Source: Eunapius fragilis (Eukaryota > Porifera > Demospongiae > Spongillida > Spongillidae). Taken from it: 64,000 nucleotides of DNA. Under the pieces are notes generated by a model. It made no database searches and was not told where the DNA came from. It saw only the letters and a list, made by a program, of their open reading frames with translations. Below are positions 12,154 to 63,709 of this stretch, piece after piece. The position numbers and the translations under genes were made by a program. Where the stretch lies: contig OY811978.1 in the NCBI GenBank assembly GCA_963681505.1, positions 7,738,262 through 7,802,261 on the forward strand, in the 5' to 3' direction. Positions within the stretch are counted from its first letter, which is position 1, and every line of letters begins with the position of its first letter.

Positions 12154-12469
12154 TCTCTACATGCACCATGGACATCTTGGTGAAGCCAGTGAACTGATCA
12201 AGAGCTAAGGTCTGAAATACACTTCAATTACAAACTTCCCAAATGCACCACCATATGCACATACAAGCTGATCATTTTGATAGCACTTAGGCACAGTCAG
12301 ATAACAATACCCCAGGTGCACCAAACAAAAAAAAATGTTGTGTGTTCAATAAATAATTACAGTATCAGCAAAATATGGTGTTTACTACAAAAGACTGAGT
12401 TCATAATGTTACATGTTGCCTATATAATTAGAGATAATATATTATCACTGATATAATGCAGTGATGGCG

Positions 12470-13140
12470 TTTACGTCGCGACCAATCTGCCGAATCAGTG
12501 GCGGCGTAAGGGGCTTTCGAGCCCTCCCAATAATGACATAGGGGGGGGCTCAGCCCCTCTTAACCAAACAACAACCGGTACAGCAGAATCGTTATTCCTC
12601 GCCCGCGAGATCGCTCGCGTATATAACGTTATCGTTAGCGACATCCAGAAAAGTTTTGATCTGTCGCCATAGGCGACCGCTCGATGGGGGGCATTCCCCC
12701 CCCCCCCCCCCCCAACTAATTAATTTCATAGTGCTGTTTCTTGAATCGTGCGTCTGTATGAGTTTTCATAATTAGGGCATCAAAAGCTTCCCGGTTTCCC
12801 CCCCGTGGAAATAATGAGCAGGACGCCTATATGCTCTGCGTGGTTGCAATTTGAAGCGAAGGCCGGTTAGCCTGCATGGCGTCATCGAGAAGTCGGTAGT
12901 GTTGCAGACGGCTAACTGTCCCGATTGATTGTTCAGTAGTTGCATGCCAAATGCAGATAGATTGTAATGCAATAATACACCGGCTTTCTGGGTCTGGGGA
13001 GTTTCTTAATCCCGGCCCCTTACCCCCCCCCGGCGGACGAACGGTGAACAAATGCCCCCATTGAAATTCATGCCTTTTTAGAGCCCCCCCCCCCCCCCCC
13101 CCCCCCAATCTTCGCCGCCCCTGCACGGAATTATCTCGTA
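12470..13140. repeat. Dispersed G/C-rich repeats with homopolymers
   Basis: Two G/C-rich segments contain C-homopolymers (about 12,697-12,713 and 13,085-13,107) and GGCGGCG-type termini similar to those near 9,530. No coding potential is seen. They look like non-autonomous dispersed repeats inserted near each other. Confidence 0.5.
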
Positions 13141-13475
13141 TATCGCTAGGTCTCTGTTGTCCGGCGCTCCTTTGCAAGCGCTTTAAGTTTAAGTGGACAG
13201 GTAGAACGCGACACTGGATCGAACCGGCTAAAAGCAGTTCTGTCGCTAGTTAGTGTCATGAACATGCATGATTTACATCTTTAAAATCAGCCATAATACG
13301 CATGCATACTCACATTTCATTCCTCTGCGTGTTCATAACGCCGCGAGTTGCAAGAGCGTTGCTGCGGTTGGGGGAAAAACGTAAACTACGAATGTGGGGG
13401 GTAACTTCCGGCTAAATAAATTTGCAAGTACATGTCCTCGCGCACAGGGAAAAAAACGTCGAATCATCAAGTTTA

Positions 13476-13566
13476 GAAATCATTGCGTGAATGAACAGAA
13501 ATCACACAAAATTCAATAGAGCATGTGATTTGTGCGAGATTTTCTGTTCAATTACACAATGATTTC
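13476..13566. repeat. Imperfect inverted repeat
   Basis: The block AAATCATTGCGTGAATGAAC near 13,476 recurs as an imperfect reverse complement at about 13,535-13,566. It may be a short MITE-like remnant. Confidence 0.6.
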
Positions 13567-13739
13567 CACGCAATTTTTCACTGTGAGCTCTCTATACACC
13601 ATTGTGGGAAATTAAGGATTTCATGCTCGTTTCGATTTCCGTAAACTACTCCGGCGGTTAATTTTGAGGACGATGTTATTCGGAGTGCTATTGTTTTGGT
13701 ACTGGAAGATGAAGGTTTGCTTTTAGAAGAAAGCGGAAG

Positions 13740-14300
13740 CAGCATTACAAATGACTACTCACAGATGTAACAAGTCTAGGATCATTGCCGGTAGATCGAA
13801 CGTGTCTAAAAATAATCTCTAGTTCATGGATTGCAAAGGTTTCGTGAGTAAAAAAGTAAATCATTATATTGCATTTATCACAGAAAACGCATAAGCTTGA
13901 ATCTCGCGATCGCTTGCATTGCCCAAAGGCAATGCGCACAGCAAGTCTAGAAAGTACGCAACCAAATACACGGGCGGCCTAATCATGCGTAGAAATACAA
14001 TACAAAATACTTACCTTCCTTTAGGTGGTACCAGCGAAGTTAGTTGCTAACACCTTTAAAACGAAATAAAACCCGCTTGACTAAACGGGCCTTGAAAACA
14101 AGTCATGTGCATCATTTCCAGGGAACCCTTTGATCAGAGATCAGTAATATGAACCAGGATAAACGCAACGAACTACAGGGCATGCAGATTACAGTGAAGC
14201 GTAGGCCTAATATAACACAGCCTAGTTTGCCTACTTTCATCAAGCGGGAGATTATCGATGAGCTTGTCAAATTCATCGAATCGATCGATAAACTGCATGC
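13740..14300 (-). other. Isolated minus-strand exon candidates
   Basis: Three fragments look exon-like. 14,298-14,235 begins with an ATG after an in-frame stop (MQFIDRFDEFDKLIDNLPLD) and ends at a GTAGGC donor. A short piece ends at a strong GTAAGT donor near 14,012. A piece ending near 13,766 reads HELEIIFRHVRSTGNDPRLV before GTGAGT. I cannot join their phases and recognise no family. They might be the 5' part of the SH2-like gene at 12,027-11,574. Confidence 0.25.
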
Positions 14301-14965
14301 GTTATAATTATCCGACTGCCGTGTATTAATTTGTCTAAAAATTGATGCCATTCCCTTCCCCCTTCGTAGATAGACAAATTTAGCAGGTTCCCTTCAAGGG
14401 TCACTGTACACGCATCAATTGCCATGGTATGAAAAGCGCCTTTGGCTGGATTCAAAACAGTACCTACATGGGCTTGTTTTTCACTTGTAAGTTGATAATC
14501 ACAAATATTTGATCTGTTATTCCAGAATATGAAAGCTTAGTTAGGCCTAAACTGTACTGGGTGATAAATGACGTGAAGGGAGAGAAAACGGGGTGGGATC
14601 ATATAAAATCCCATCAGTTCTTCTTTGATCAGTACGATTTCTTTCATACCCCTCCCTATCTTATCTACCCCTAATTTTCACTTAACTTCTCTTGTTCAGG
14701 TTAGCACACATTCATCTATGTCTTGCTCCTGTCAAACATGTTCAACTTGCAATACAATGCAAAAAAGAAGTACAGTGGCAAATGGTATTGTCCAATTAAT
14801 GGGAGCCAAACATTAACATACAAATACAAAGTAATATGTATAACAGAACTACATGTACAAGCTAAATCACAACTGCATCAGTCATTGATATGATAGCTTC
14901 ATCAATATGCCAGTGTAAACTCTCCAGCACACACCCCCTCCCCACCCAAGGAAGCAATGACGATT

Positions 14966-54364
<39,399 letters not shown>

Positions 54365-54526
54365 TTTATATGCATGTCGTAGTCAGACCTGGTCGAAGAA
54401 TTGTAGAGACCGGAGAGCCGTTCGCAAATGAAGGCACTATTTGGAATACTGATTATATTTTGTGTTACTACGCAACACTAATTAAGCCCTACCCCCATAT
54501 CCTTAAAGGAAGCGCACCAAAACAAG
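54365..54526. promoter_or_regulatory. Bidirectional promoter of DYNC2H1 and COMMD8
   Basis: Only 162 bases separate the two start codons, so the genes must share a promoter or overlap in their 5' untranslated parts. I see no clear TATA box or X-box motif. Confidence 0.75.
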
Positions 54527-56218
54527 ATGGACAGCTTATCAGCTCTAGAAAAACTAAGCAAAGCCGACTCTGAGAAGGTAAAAAAAAAAAATCACTTTTT
54601 GCCACTTTCTCAAAATTTTCGTTATTCAGTTTGTACACGGAGCTATAAACGACCTATGCGGGAAAACGGGGCTCTATTATGAAGATTACGCGAAGTTATT
54701 ATCCCTGTCAGACTACACCAAGCTAAAGAGCAGCTTAGAAAGGGTCATAAAGAAGATTTCCCGGCAGAGTGTGGAGAAGCAAGAGGTGAAGCCGGTAGTA
54801 TGCAGTTGGCCAGTACACGGCATAATTAAATGGTATCATGCGGTACAACATGGTACCGTGCAGCAGTACATAATGGTAGTATGCAGTGTACATGGCATAA
54901 TGACCAGTAGCATGGAGTACACGATGATAGCATGCACTATACTTAGTTTATATGCTTTATGCAGTTATGGTTATGTCTTCAGGAAATATACTGGTGGGTC
55001 CAAAATTTGTGAAAGGGAGAGAGATCGAAGGGGATTTCATTTTTGCATGTAAATTAGATTACACGAATTTAGTCTTTGTCTGATGGATTAAATGTTTATT
55101 GTGCCAGTCCTATATCTCCAACAATGTATCTGTAGCCTATACCTACATGTGCCAGTCCTATATCTCCAACAATGTATCTGTAGCCTATACCTACATGTGC
55201 CAGTCCTATATCTCCAACAATGTATCTGTAGCCTATACCTACATGTGCCAGTCCTATATCTCCAACAATGTATCTGTAGCCTATACCTACATGTGCCAGT
55301 CCTATATCTCCAACAGTGTATCTGTAGCCTATACCTACATGTGCCAGTCCTATATCTCCAACAATGTATCTGTAGTCTATACCTACATGTGCCAGTCCTA
55401 TATCTCCAACGATGTATCTGTAGCCTATACCTACATGTGGATGATCCAACGTGCTCTGGCATACACTTCACGTTACCCAGGGGACTAAGAAGCTCTCAGA
55501 GCAGGGTGCAAGTGCTGAGCTTGCACAGTTGATTGCCGAGTGTCTGTCTGTGCGTAAGGATGAAATCAGGGAACAGCTGGTGAAGGAGAGCTGTAACATC
55601 TCGCAGGCCTACCTCAGCGACTTTGACTGGAAACTGAAGGTCTGCAATGAATGGTGTCAGTCTTTTTGTATATCAGGGGGGGTTAGGTGTAGGAAGAGAT
55701 GTCTGGGTAACTAGTGCAGCAATGGGTGGAGCCCATTATCCCCTCCATCACTTCGCTTCTGAAGTCTTTTTTATGCCACATATCTACACACACACACACA
55801 CACACACAGTTGGTGATGTCTAGTGATAAGTTAGGGTCCATCCAACATCCAGTATTGGACTTGGACCTTGATATATCTGAGAGTGGGCATAAGAGGAAAG
55901 AACATCTGGAGCTCTCCAGGGAGGAGTTGGAGGCACTCCTATCCTCACTTGATGCAGCTGGCAAGGTACATGTTGCTATGCTACTTGAGCCTACGTTGAG
56001 TATGATTTTCCAAGGGTGATAGATGAGGGTGGAGAGGGGAGAGCGAGGTGTTGAGGGGAGATTAGGATGTTATAAATGGTAGGGAGGAGTAGCATATGGA
56101 TAGTTCTGATTATTAAGCTAAGATTTTCAATTGGACTGAGTTATTAAAATTTTAGTGTCCTCTATTAATTATCTTCTCTCCCCACCTCCAACAGGTTGTA
56201 ACACAACTTCGAACATAG
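54527..56218 (+). CDS. COMMD8: COMM domain-containing protein 8, complete
   Basis: COMMD proteins form the ten-member Commander ring that works with CCDC22, CCDC93 and the retriever complex in endosomal recycling. Five exons (54,527-54,577, 54,630-54,785, 55,481-55,639, 55,810-55,965, 56,195-56,218) give 181 residues; human COMMD8 has 183. The HN part includes VHGAINDLCG and SVRKDEIREQLVKE; the COMM domain has LSDFDWKLK, VMSSDKLGSIQHPVL, ELSREELEALLSSLDAAGK and the final VVTQLRT. All four introns are GT-AG in phase 0. The exon 4 acceptor is the end of a (CA)n run. Intron 2 holds a 48-base minisatellite. A polyadenylation signal follows the stop. Confidence 0.95.
55099..55437. repeat. 48-base minisatellite, 7 copies, in a COMMD8 intron
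   Basis: The unit contains GCCAGTCCTATATCTCCAAC and AATGTATCTGTAGCCTATAC. 48 is a multiple of three and the unit lacks stops in several frames, which explains open frames of 117-146 codons on both strands. It lies in the second COMMD8 intron. Confidence 0.97.
55790..55809. repeat. (CA)n forming the COMMD8 exon 4 acceptor
   Basis: A CA run ends in CACAG, which is the 3' splice site of exon 4. Confidence 0.9.
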
Positions 56219-56235
56219 TTCCAAAGTTGACTTTC

Positions 56236-56241
56236 AATAAA
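56236..56241 (+). terminator. COMMD8 polyadenylation signal
   Basis: AATAAA lies 18 bases after the COMMD8 stop codon, followed by a TTTTATGTTGTG-type downstream element. Confidence 0.75.
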
Positions 56242-56737
56242 CGTTTTATGTTGTGCCCAGTGTGTGTGTGTGTGTGTGTACATGTGTAGGATGCTCTGAT
56301 ACACACTGTAACATTTTGTGTACATAGGGTATTATGAAGGATTTCTTATGATCTGATCACAAGCACACATACATACATACATACATACATACATACACAC
56401 AGGGTGTCCAGGAATGAAAAGCAGTGCTTTAGAATTAAAATGGAATAACTTTAAACAAAAGTGTTATGTTCATTTGTGGGCGCTCTGCATGTGTATCACC
56501 ACCATCATGCAAAAACATATAGTATGCGAGGTGTGGGGGTATAGCTGCAGTCTGTTCTTATACCCTGAGTGCTGGAAGGATATGATTACCCTACCAAAAG
56601 CCATTATCAAGTCCATCTTTGTACAGAGATGATGGCCATTTCTCTGTGGTCCAGCTTAAAGCATGTCATTTATGGTCTCACCAGTAATGTATTGTAACTT
56701 GACTGCTACCCTCTGGACAACCAAATGCACATGTAAG

Positions 56738-56779
<42 letters not shown>

Positions 56780-56983
56780 GCACACACACACACACATGCA
56801 CACACACACACACACACACACAACAGGAGCCTTGCACTGCTTATACTTGTATGTACAGAACACAAGGCAGCTTAAATCTGATTATACCAAGTGTTTACTG
56901 TACCATAATAATACATGTAATAACACAGAAGTGCATATCCCTAGGAACACAGTGTTCCAGCTGCAGGCCAGAGAGGGCATTAC
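56242..56983. other. Intergenic gap between convergent genes
   Basis: It contains short TG, CATA and (CA)n microsatellites (the last at 56,740-56,822). No gene is seen. No clear polyadenylation signal for NDUFS2 could be found on the minus strand. Confidence 0.6.
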
Positions 56984-59900
56984 TCAGCGGTCAATCTCTC
57001 CAAACACCACATCTTGTGTGCCTGGAGTGAAGGCAGTACATGTATAACAGTCCATGCATGGTAGATGGTTTAAATAATACAGCATTACAATTAAGTGCAT
57101 GTATTTTCGCAAAACATTGCGTCGGCTTACCAATGATGGCCACCACATCTGCCAGCATATGTCCTTTTGACATTAAATCTAGTGCAGCCTGTAAGAGGAA
57201 CCATCATAACACAATGGACAGTCCTCTTCCATACGGACATCACACCAAAGTCTTCTGAATGTTAACCTACCAGATGGTAGAAACCAGGAGGTCTTATTCT
57301 GCAGCGATAGGGCTTTGAGGAGTTGTCCGATACTATATAGACACCAAATTCACCCTGAGTGTGTGTGTGAGCGTGTGAATGTGGGTACGCACATGCAAAC
57401 ATGATGTTTACTAAGCACACCACTTGAACATGGTTGTCACCCCTAAAGTATATCAATCTAGCTTGCAGGCAATTGTTATGAGAGATGACCCTGCAGCACT
57501 CACCTAAGGCAGTGTATTGTATCCCTCACCCATGGCAGTATGTCCTCCCCCCCCTCACCTATGGCAGTATGTCCTCCCCCCTCACCTATGGCAGTATGTC
57601 CTCCCCCCTCACCTATGGCAGTATGTCCTCCCCCCTCACCTATGGCAGTATGTCCTCCCCCCTCACCTATGGCAGTATGTCCTCCCCCCTCACCTATGGC
57701 AGTATGTCCTCCCCCTCACCTATGGCAGTATGTTCTTCCCCCTCACCTATGGCAGTATGTCCTTCCCCCTCACCTATGGCAGTATGTCCTCCCCCCTCAC
57801 CTATGGCAGTATGTCCTCCCCCCTCACCTATGGCAGTATGTCCTCCCCCCTCACCTATGGCAGTATGTCCTCCCCCCTCACCTATGGCAGTATGTCCTCC
57901 CCCTCACCTATGGCAGTATGTTCTTCCCCCTCACCTATGGCAGTATGTCCTTCCCCCTCACCTATGGCAGTATGTCCTCCCCCCTCACCTATGGCAGTAT
58001 GTCCTCCCCCCTCACCTATGGCAGTATGTCCTCCCCCCTCACCTATGGCAGTATGTCCTCCCCCCTCACTTATGGCAGTATGTCCTCCCCCCTCACCTAT
58101 GGCAGTATGTCCTCCCCCCTCACCTATGGCAGTATGTCCTCCCCCCTCACCTATGGCAGTATGTCCTCCCCCCTCACCTATGGCAGTATGTCCTCCCCCC
58201 TCACCTATGGCAGTATGTCCTCCCCCCCCCTCACCTATGGCAGTATGTCCTCCCCCCCCTCACCTATGGCAGTATGTCCTCCCCCCTCACCTATGGCAGT
58301 ATGTCCTCCCCCCTCACCTATGGCAGTATGTCCTCCCCCCTCACCTATGGCAGTATGTCCTTCCCCTCACCTATGGCAGTATGTCCTTCCCCCTCACCTA
58401 TGGCAGTATGTCCTCCCCCCTCACCTATGGCAGTATGTCCTCCCCCCTCACCTATGGCAGTATGTCCTTCCCCCTCACCTACGGCAGTATGTCCTCCCTC
58501 CTCACCTATGGCAGTATGTCCTCCCCCCTCACCTATGGCAGTATGTCCTTCCCCCTCACCTATGGCAGTATGTCCTCCCCCCTCACCTATGGCAGTATGT
58601 CCTCCCCCCTCACCTATGGCAGTATGTCCTCCCCCCTCACCTATGGCAGTATGTCCTCCCCCCTCACCTATGGCAGTATGTCCTCCCCCCTCACCTATGG
58701 CAGTATGTCCTCCCCCCCTCACCTATGGCAGTATGTCCTCCCCCCTCACCTATGGCAGTATGTCCTCCCCCTCACCTATGGCAGTATGTTCTTCCCCCTC
58801 ACCTATGGCAGTATGTCCTCCCCCCTCACCTATGGCAGTATGTCCTCCCCCCTCACCTATGGCAGTATGTCCTCCCCCTCACCTATGGCAGTATGTTCTT
58901 CCCCCTCACCTATGGCAGTATGTCCTTCCCCTCACCTATGGCAGTATGTCCTCCCCCCTCACCTATGGCAGTATGTCCTCCCCCCTCAACTATGGCAGTA
59001 TGTTCTTCCCCCTCACCTATTGCAGTATGTCCTCCCCCCTCACCTATGGCAGTATGTCCTCCCCCCTCACCTATGGCAGTATGTCCTCCCCCCTCACCTA
59101 TGGCAGTATGTCCTCCCCCCTCACCTATGGCAGTATGTCCTTCCCCCTCACCTATGGCAGTATGTCCTTCCCCCTCACCTATGGCAGTATGTCCTCCCCC
59201 CTCAACTATGGCAGTATGTTCTTCCCCCTCACCTATTGCAGTATGTCCTCCCCCCTCACCTATGGCAGTATGTCCTCCCCCCCCCTCACCTATGGCAGTA
59301 TGTCCTCCCCCCTCACCTATGGCAGTATGTCCTCCCCCCTCATCTATGGCAGTATGTCCTCCCCCCCCTCACCTATGGCAGTATGTCCTTCCCCCTCACC
59401 TATGGCAGTATGTCCTCCCCCCTCACCTATGGCAGTATGTCCTCCCCCCCCTCACCTATGGCAGTATGTCCTTCCCCCTCACCTATGGCAGTATGTCCTT
59501 CCCCCTCATCTACGGTACAGTGCTCACCTTGGGTGCCTCAATTGCAGTGTATGTGGCCCCTGCTGGGACCTGGACACCTTGAGTGAACAGCTTGAAGTGA
59601 TGAATCAAACCTTCCATTGAGTCCTGTCACAAAGTGTTTGCATGTGAGCATCAGAGAACATGTAAACACTACAGGCATCAGAGAACATGTAAAACATTAC
59701 ATGCATCAGAGAACATGTAAAACATTACATGCATCAGAGAACATGTAAAACATTACATGCATCAGAGAACATGTAAAACATTACATGCATCAGAGAACAT
59801 GTAAAACATTACATGCATCAGAGAACATGTAAAACATTACATGCATCAGAGAACATGTAAAACATTACATGCATCAGAGAACATGTAAAACATTACATGC

Positions 59901-62900
59901 ATCAGAGAACATGTAAAACATTACATGCATCAGAGAACATGTAAAACATTACATGCATCAGAGAACATGTAAAACATTACATGCATCAGAGAACATGTAA
60001 AACATTACATGCATCAGAGAACATGTAAAACATTACATGCATCAGAGAACATGTACATGTCTGTGTGTCCATACATGTTCTGAATGTGTACAAAGGGGGG
60101 GGGGGGAAGTGGTGGGTGGGAACATGTAGGTGTGAGAGCATTAGCAGTCTTGTATGTTATATAACCACCAGAGGGGTGTGGCCAGGGTACCTACGGCTAC
60201 ATACACCACCTCTGTGCACAAAGAAGTGCACAGAGGTTTCTACACACCTTCATTTCGGCTCTCAGTGGAGGAGAGATTTTGGCATCGTCAACCCTCACTT
60301 CACCCTTAGGCATCTTGTTGAGACACTGGTGGATGATCCTGAGGCTCTGCCTCATCTCTTCCACACGACACAGGTACCTGCGCATGCACACACGTGGAAG
60401 AGGATTGCTGTCTCATAAATTGATTAGCGGACCACAGGAATACAGCACAATGACTTCGAAAACTGAATGCAGCATGACAAAGTACATAAAGCAGCAAAGG
60501 TTGAGAGGGAAAAAAATACACACAAAACTTCATCATGTAGGATGAAGATTTTAAAGGATTAACTGAGGTTACATGCACCATGGTTGCATTAAAACCACAA
60601 CATATGGCAGAAACAACAAAAGAACTCCTCCCCTCCTCTCAGTTAGCCTAGGACCTAGGACTGATACCACTGGAGAAGGGGGGGGGGGGGGGGGCACAGA
60701 ATATATCTTTCATGCTCAAGCATGGTTGGAGATAACTCTAAATGGGATATGGTGTAAGCTACACCCATCTAACAACACATAAACTGGATTGAATGCAATG
60801 TGGGCTGAGCCCATTAGTCCTGTGTGTCCAATGACCATGAATATATATCAGATTTAATCCTAAAGAGGTCATTAGAGAGAAGACCCCCTCCCCCTTCCCT
60901 GCCCCATACAGCCATACAGTTCCGCTATGCTCATTTCCCATTTGTTCATATGTCTATCCACCATTACCTGTCATAACAGTCTCCATTGCGACCAATGGGC
61001 ACGTCAAATTCCACTTGTTCATATGCATCATAAGGCTGCGACTTCCTGAGGTCCCACTTGATCCCCGAACCTCTCAGCATCACACCAGAGAACCCCCTGT
61101 CCAAGGCTTGCTGGGCAGTGACCACACCTATGTCCACAACACGCTGCTTCCATATGCGGTTATGGGTTAAAAGCTGAAGACAGAAGGCAGGGTGGAAAGT
61201 AGGAAAGAGAGAGAGAGAAGTGGAGAGGGATTAAAAAGGAGTGATTAGGGGAAGGAAGGAGGGATATAGGGAGGGAGAAGGTGAGGGTGTAAAGGGAACT
61301 GTGTAGGGAGACATGGTGAGGTGTCAAGGGAACAGTGCAGGGAGACATGGTGAGGGTGTCAAGGGAACAGTGTAGGGAGACATGGTGAGGGTGTAAAGGG
61401 AACAGTGCAGGGAGACATGGTGAGGGTGTCAAGGGAACAGTGTAGGGAGACATGGTGAGGGTGTCAAGGGAACAGTGTAGGGAGACATGGTGAGGGTGTC
61501 AAGGGAACAGTGTAGGGAGACAAGGTGAGGGTGTCAAGGGAACAGTGCAGGGAGACATGGTGAGGGTGCCAAGGGAACAGTGCTGGGAGACATGGTGAGG
61601 GTGTCAAGCGAACAGTGCAGGGAAACATGGTGAGGGTGTCAAGGGAACAGTGCAGGGAAACATGGTGAGGGTGTCAAGGGAACAGTGCAGGGAGCTTGTG
61701 TATCACCTCTTCCACTTCATCCAGCCTTGTGGAGAAAACCTTTATGAAATCATAGATGTCATCCATAAGGCCGACAGGTAGGTCTTGGGACACTCCTCCA
61801 GGACGAACATACGCTGCGTGCATTCGAGCTCCTGACACCCTCTCATAGAACTCAAACATCTACCAGGAGATGATGCTACAACAGTGCACATACAGGCTAT
61901 ACACTACAGGATAGGGTACAATACAGGCTATAATACCACAAAGTGGCTATGGTTAGGGTGTTACGGTTTAATGGTTTAATGGTTTAATGGTGAAGAGGCC
62001 CTTTTTTCAGCCTTTTAAAAAAATGCTCTTGCAATCTTTCTTTATGAGAGCACCATAATACACTACACTACACATGCAGAGAGAGGGTACAATAACTATG
62101 AAGGTTCACAATGCATAGAGAAGTGCAGCCTGGAAATTTCTGTGCGAAGCAAAGATGCTCGTAAGGTGTGACCAGAAGAAGCCCCAGTTGAGTGAGGTGG
62201 TGATCAAGGGGCCGTCCACAAATGACATCACGCAAAAATGGCGAAATTTGACCCCCCCCCCCCCCCCCCCCCCCCCCCCCGTCACACATTATCCCATACT
62301 GATGTATACTTAATGCATACATCATCACACTGGCTGATACCCTCCCTCCCCCCTTCAGCGTGACGTAATTTATGAACGGCCCCCAAGGTGGTTAGTTTGA
62401 TCAATCAAAACTAGTTTCAACCCAAAGAAAAAGATGCTGTTTCAACAGCAACAAAAGGGCCCCACTGTGTAAAAAGAGTTGTCAGACAACACACTACAGT
62501 GCGTATAGAGACATGATACGCAATATTGCATACAACATCTCCATACGCACTGTTATATACATATGTTATTCACTGCTAATTAATGCCATACACAACCCTT
62601 TTTACACAGTGAGGTAATGGCACACTGGTTCTCAGAGGTTCTCTCTCACCTTCTCCCTCTCCTCAAACAACCACACAAAAGGTGTGGTAGCACCCACATC
62701 CAGGACGTGCGACCCCACAGCCATGATGTGGTTTAGGATCCTTGTGATCTCTGCGAACAAGACCCGAATGAACTTTGCCCTCGGAGGAACATCAATGTTG
62801 AGCAGCCTCTCCAAGGCAAGGGAGTACCCTTGCTCATTGCACATCATTGACACGTAGTCAAGACGATCCAGGTAAGGTAGGCCCTGAAGTTGAAGATGGT

Positions 62901-63469
62901 AGTGATGGTGTGAAAGTCATACATATAGTGATGGTGTGAAAGTCATACATATAGTGATGGTGTGAAAGTCATACAATAGATGTGAAAGTCATACATATAG
63001 TGATGGTGTGAAAGTCATACATATAGATGTGAAAGTCATACATATAGTGATGGTGTGAAAGTCATACATATAGTGATGGTGTGAAAGTCATACATAGTGA
63101 TGGTGTGAAAGCCATACATATAAGTGCTGGTGTGAAAGCAGTAATGGTGGTGAGTTTTTATCTATAATGCATCAGTGCCACATTGTTTAATCTTTGAGTG
63201 ATCACCCACAGGTGTGGCCACAAACAGCTATTAACCTTGTGAGGGTGTCTACCACATTTATCACACCTAAGCATGTGGGTCATTAAGATCTGCTGCACTA
63301 TAAAACCAGGCACCACACAATTTTACCCAAACAAGGAGAGAGGGAGAGGGTAGAGAATGAGAAAGGGAGATACATTCTCCCACCATACCTGCATGTATGT
63401 CTTGTATTCCATTAACTTCTCTGTACCACGATGTAGAAGACCAATGTGTGGATCACAGCGCTCAATGGT
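56984..63469 (-). CDS. NDUFS2: NADH dehydrogenase iron-sulfur protein 2 (49 kDa), 5' part missing
   Basis: This is a core complex I subunit in the mitochondrial matrix arm that lines the quinone-binding pocket. Nine exons are visible: 63,469-63,389, 62,883-62,650, 61,859-61,707, 61,173-60,968, 60,377-60,248, 59,623-59,528, 57,354-57,271, 57,188-57,131, 57,021-56,984. They encode about 359 residues from [20 protein letters not shown] through [70 protein letters not shown], to [21 protein letters not shown] and stop. The human protein has 463 residues, so about 100 N-terminal residues including the transit peptide lie beyond 64,000. All junctions keep phase. The intron between exons 57,354 and 59,528 is almost wholly a 2-kb minisatellite. 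Confidence 0.97.
57527..59517. repeat. 27-28-base minisatellite, about 73 copies, in an NDUFS2 intron
   Basis: The unit is CTCACCTATGGCAGTATGTC followed by CTCCCCC, with C-run length changes and CTTCC variants arranged in recurring blocks. On the NDUFS2 strand each unit reads CATAG/GTGAGG, a good 5' splice-site match. The array ends ten bases from the real donor (AAG/GTGAGC at 59,527). All three plus-strand frames stay open for about 2 kb (680-711 codons) because the unit has no stop; this is not a gene. Confidence 0.97.
59648..60056. repeat. 28-base minisatellite, about 15 copies
   Basis: The unit contains ATGCATCAGAGAACATGTAA followed by AACATTAC; copies are nearly identical. It lies in the next NDUFS2 intron, starting about 25 bases from an acceptor. 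Confidence 0.96.
61270..61696. repeat. 35-base minisatellite, about 12 copies
   Basis: The unit contains GGGAACAGTGCAGGGAGACA and TGGTGAGGGTGTCAA. On the NDUFS2 strand it begins 11 bases past the donor of the 61,859-61,707 exon. Confidence 0.95.
62208..62384. mobile_element. MITE with GGGGCCGTCCA ends
   Basis: The terminal inverted repeats GGGGCCGTCCACAAATGACA and, reversed, GGGGGCCGTTCATAAATTAC, each followed by TCACGC, belong to a MITE type seen in many invertebrate genomes. A long C-run (62,251-62,280) lies inside. It is in an NDUFS2 intron. Confidence 0.85.
62460..62614. mobile_element. Hairpin MITE with CACTGTGTAAAAAG ends
   Basis: CCCACTGTGTAAAAAGAGTT pairs with the reverse of the right end; inside, ACAGTGCGTATAGAGA pairs with the reverse of TCTCCATACGCACTGT. 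The whole 155-base element can fold back. It lies in the same NDUFS2 intron as the preceding MITE. Confidence 0.8.
62895..63125. repeat. 26-base minisatellite, about 8 copies
   Basis: The unit contains GTGATGGTGTGAAAGTCATA followed by CATATA. It begins about 12 bases upstream of the acceptor of the 62,883-62,650 NDUFS2 exon. Confidence 0.93.
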
Positions 63470-63493
63470 CTGAAGATAGATAGGAAATACTAT

Positions 63494-63494
<1 letters not shown>

Positions 63495-63552
<58 letters not shown>
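63495..63552. repeat. (TG)n microsatellite
   Basis: A TG run lies upstream of the 63,469 NDUFS2 exon, so on the minus strand it is a CA run some 25 bases before the acceptor. Confidence 0.95.
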
Positions 63553-63553
<1 letters not shown>

Positions 63554-63709
63554 ATGTGACAGCAAGCCCTGCTGACCAACAGTGAAGACAAATGGAGCTG
63601 GTCTTTTAATGTGTTCTCATTAAAAAAAAAAAAAATCCAACCTGGCTGCCTAATTCGCACACAGATGTATAAAAATAGACTATTGGAAACGAATAGTAAA
63701 AAAATTATG

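Noticed and set aside
55092-55532. Open frames of 117-146 codons over the 48-base repeat
   Set aside because: A unit divisible by three without stops opens several frames on both strands; it lies in a COMMD8 intron.
57485-59620. Open plus-strand frames of 680-711 codons with proline-rich repeats
   Set aside because: They arise from a stop-free minisatellite in an NDUFS2 intron; all three frames are open at once and no start, splice or domain context supports a protein.
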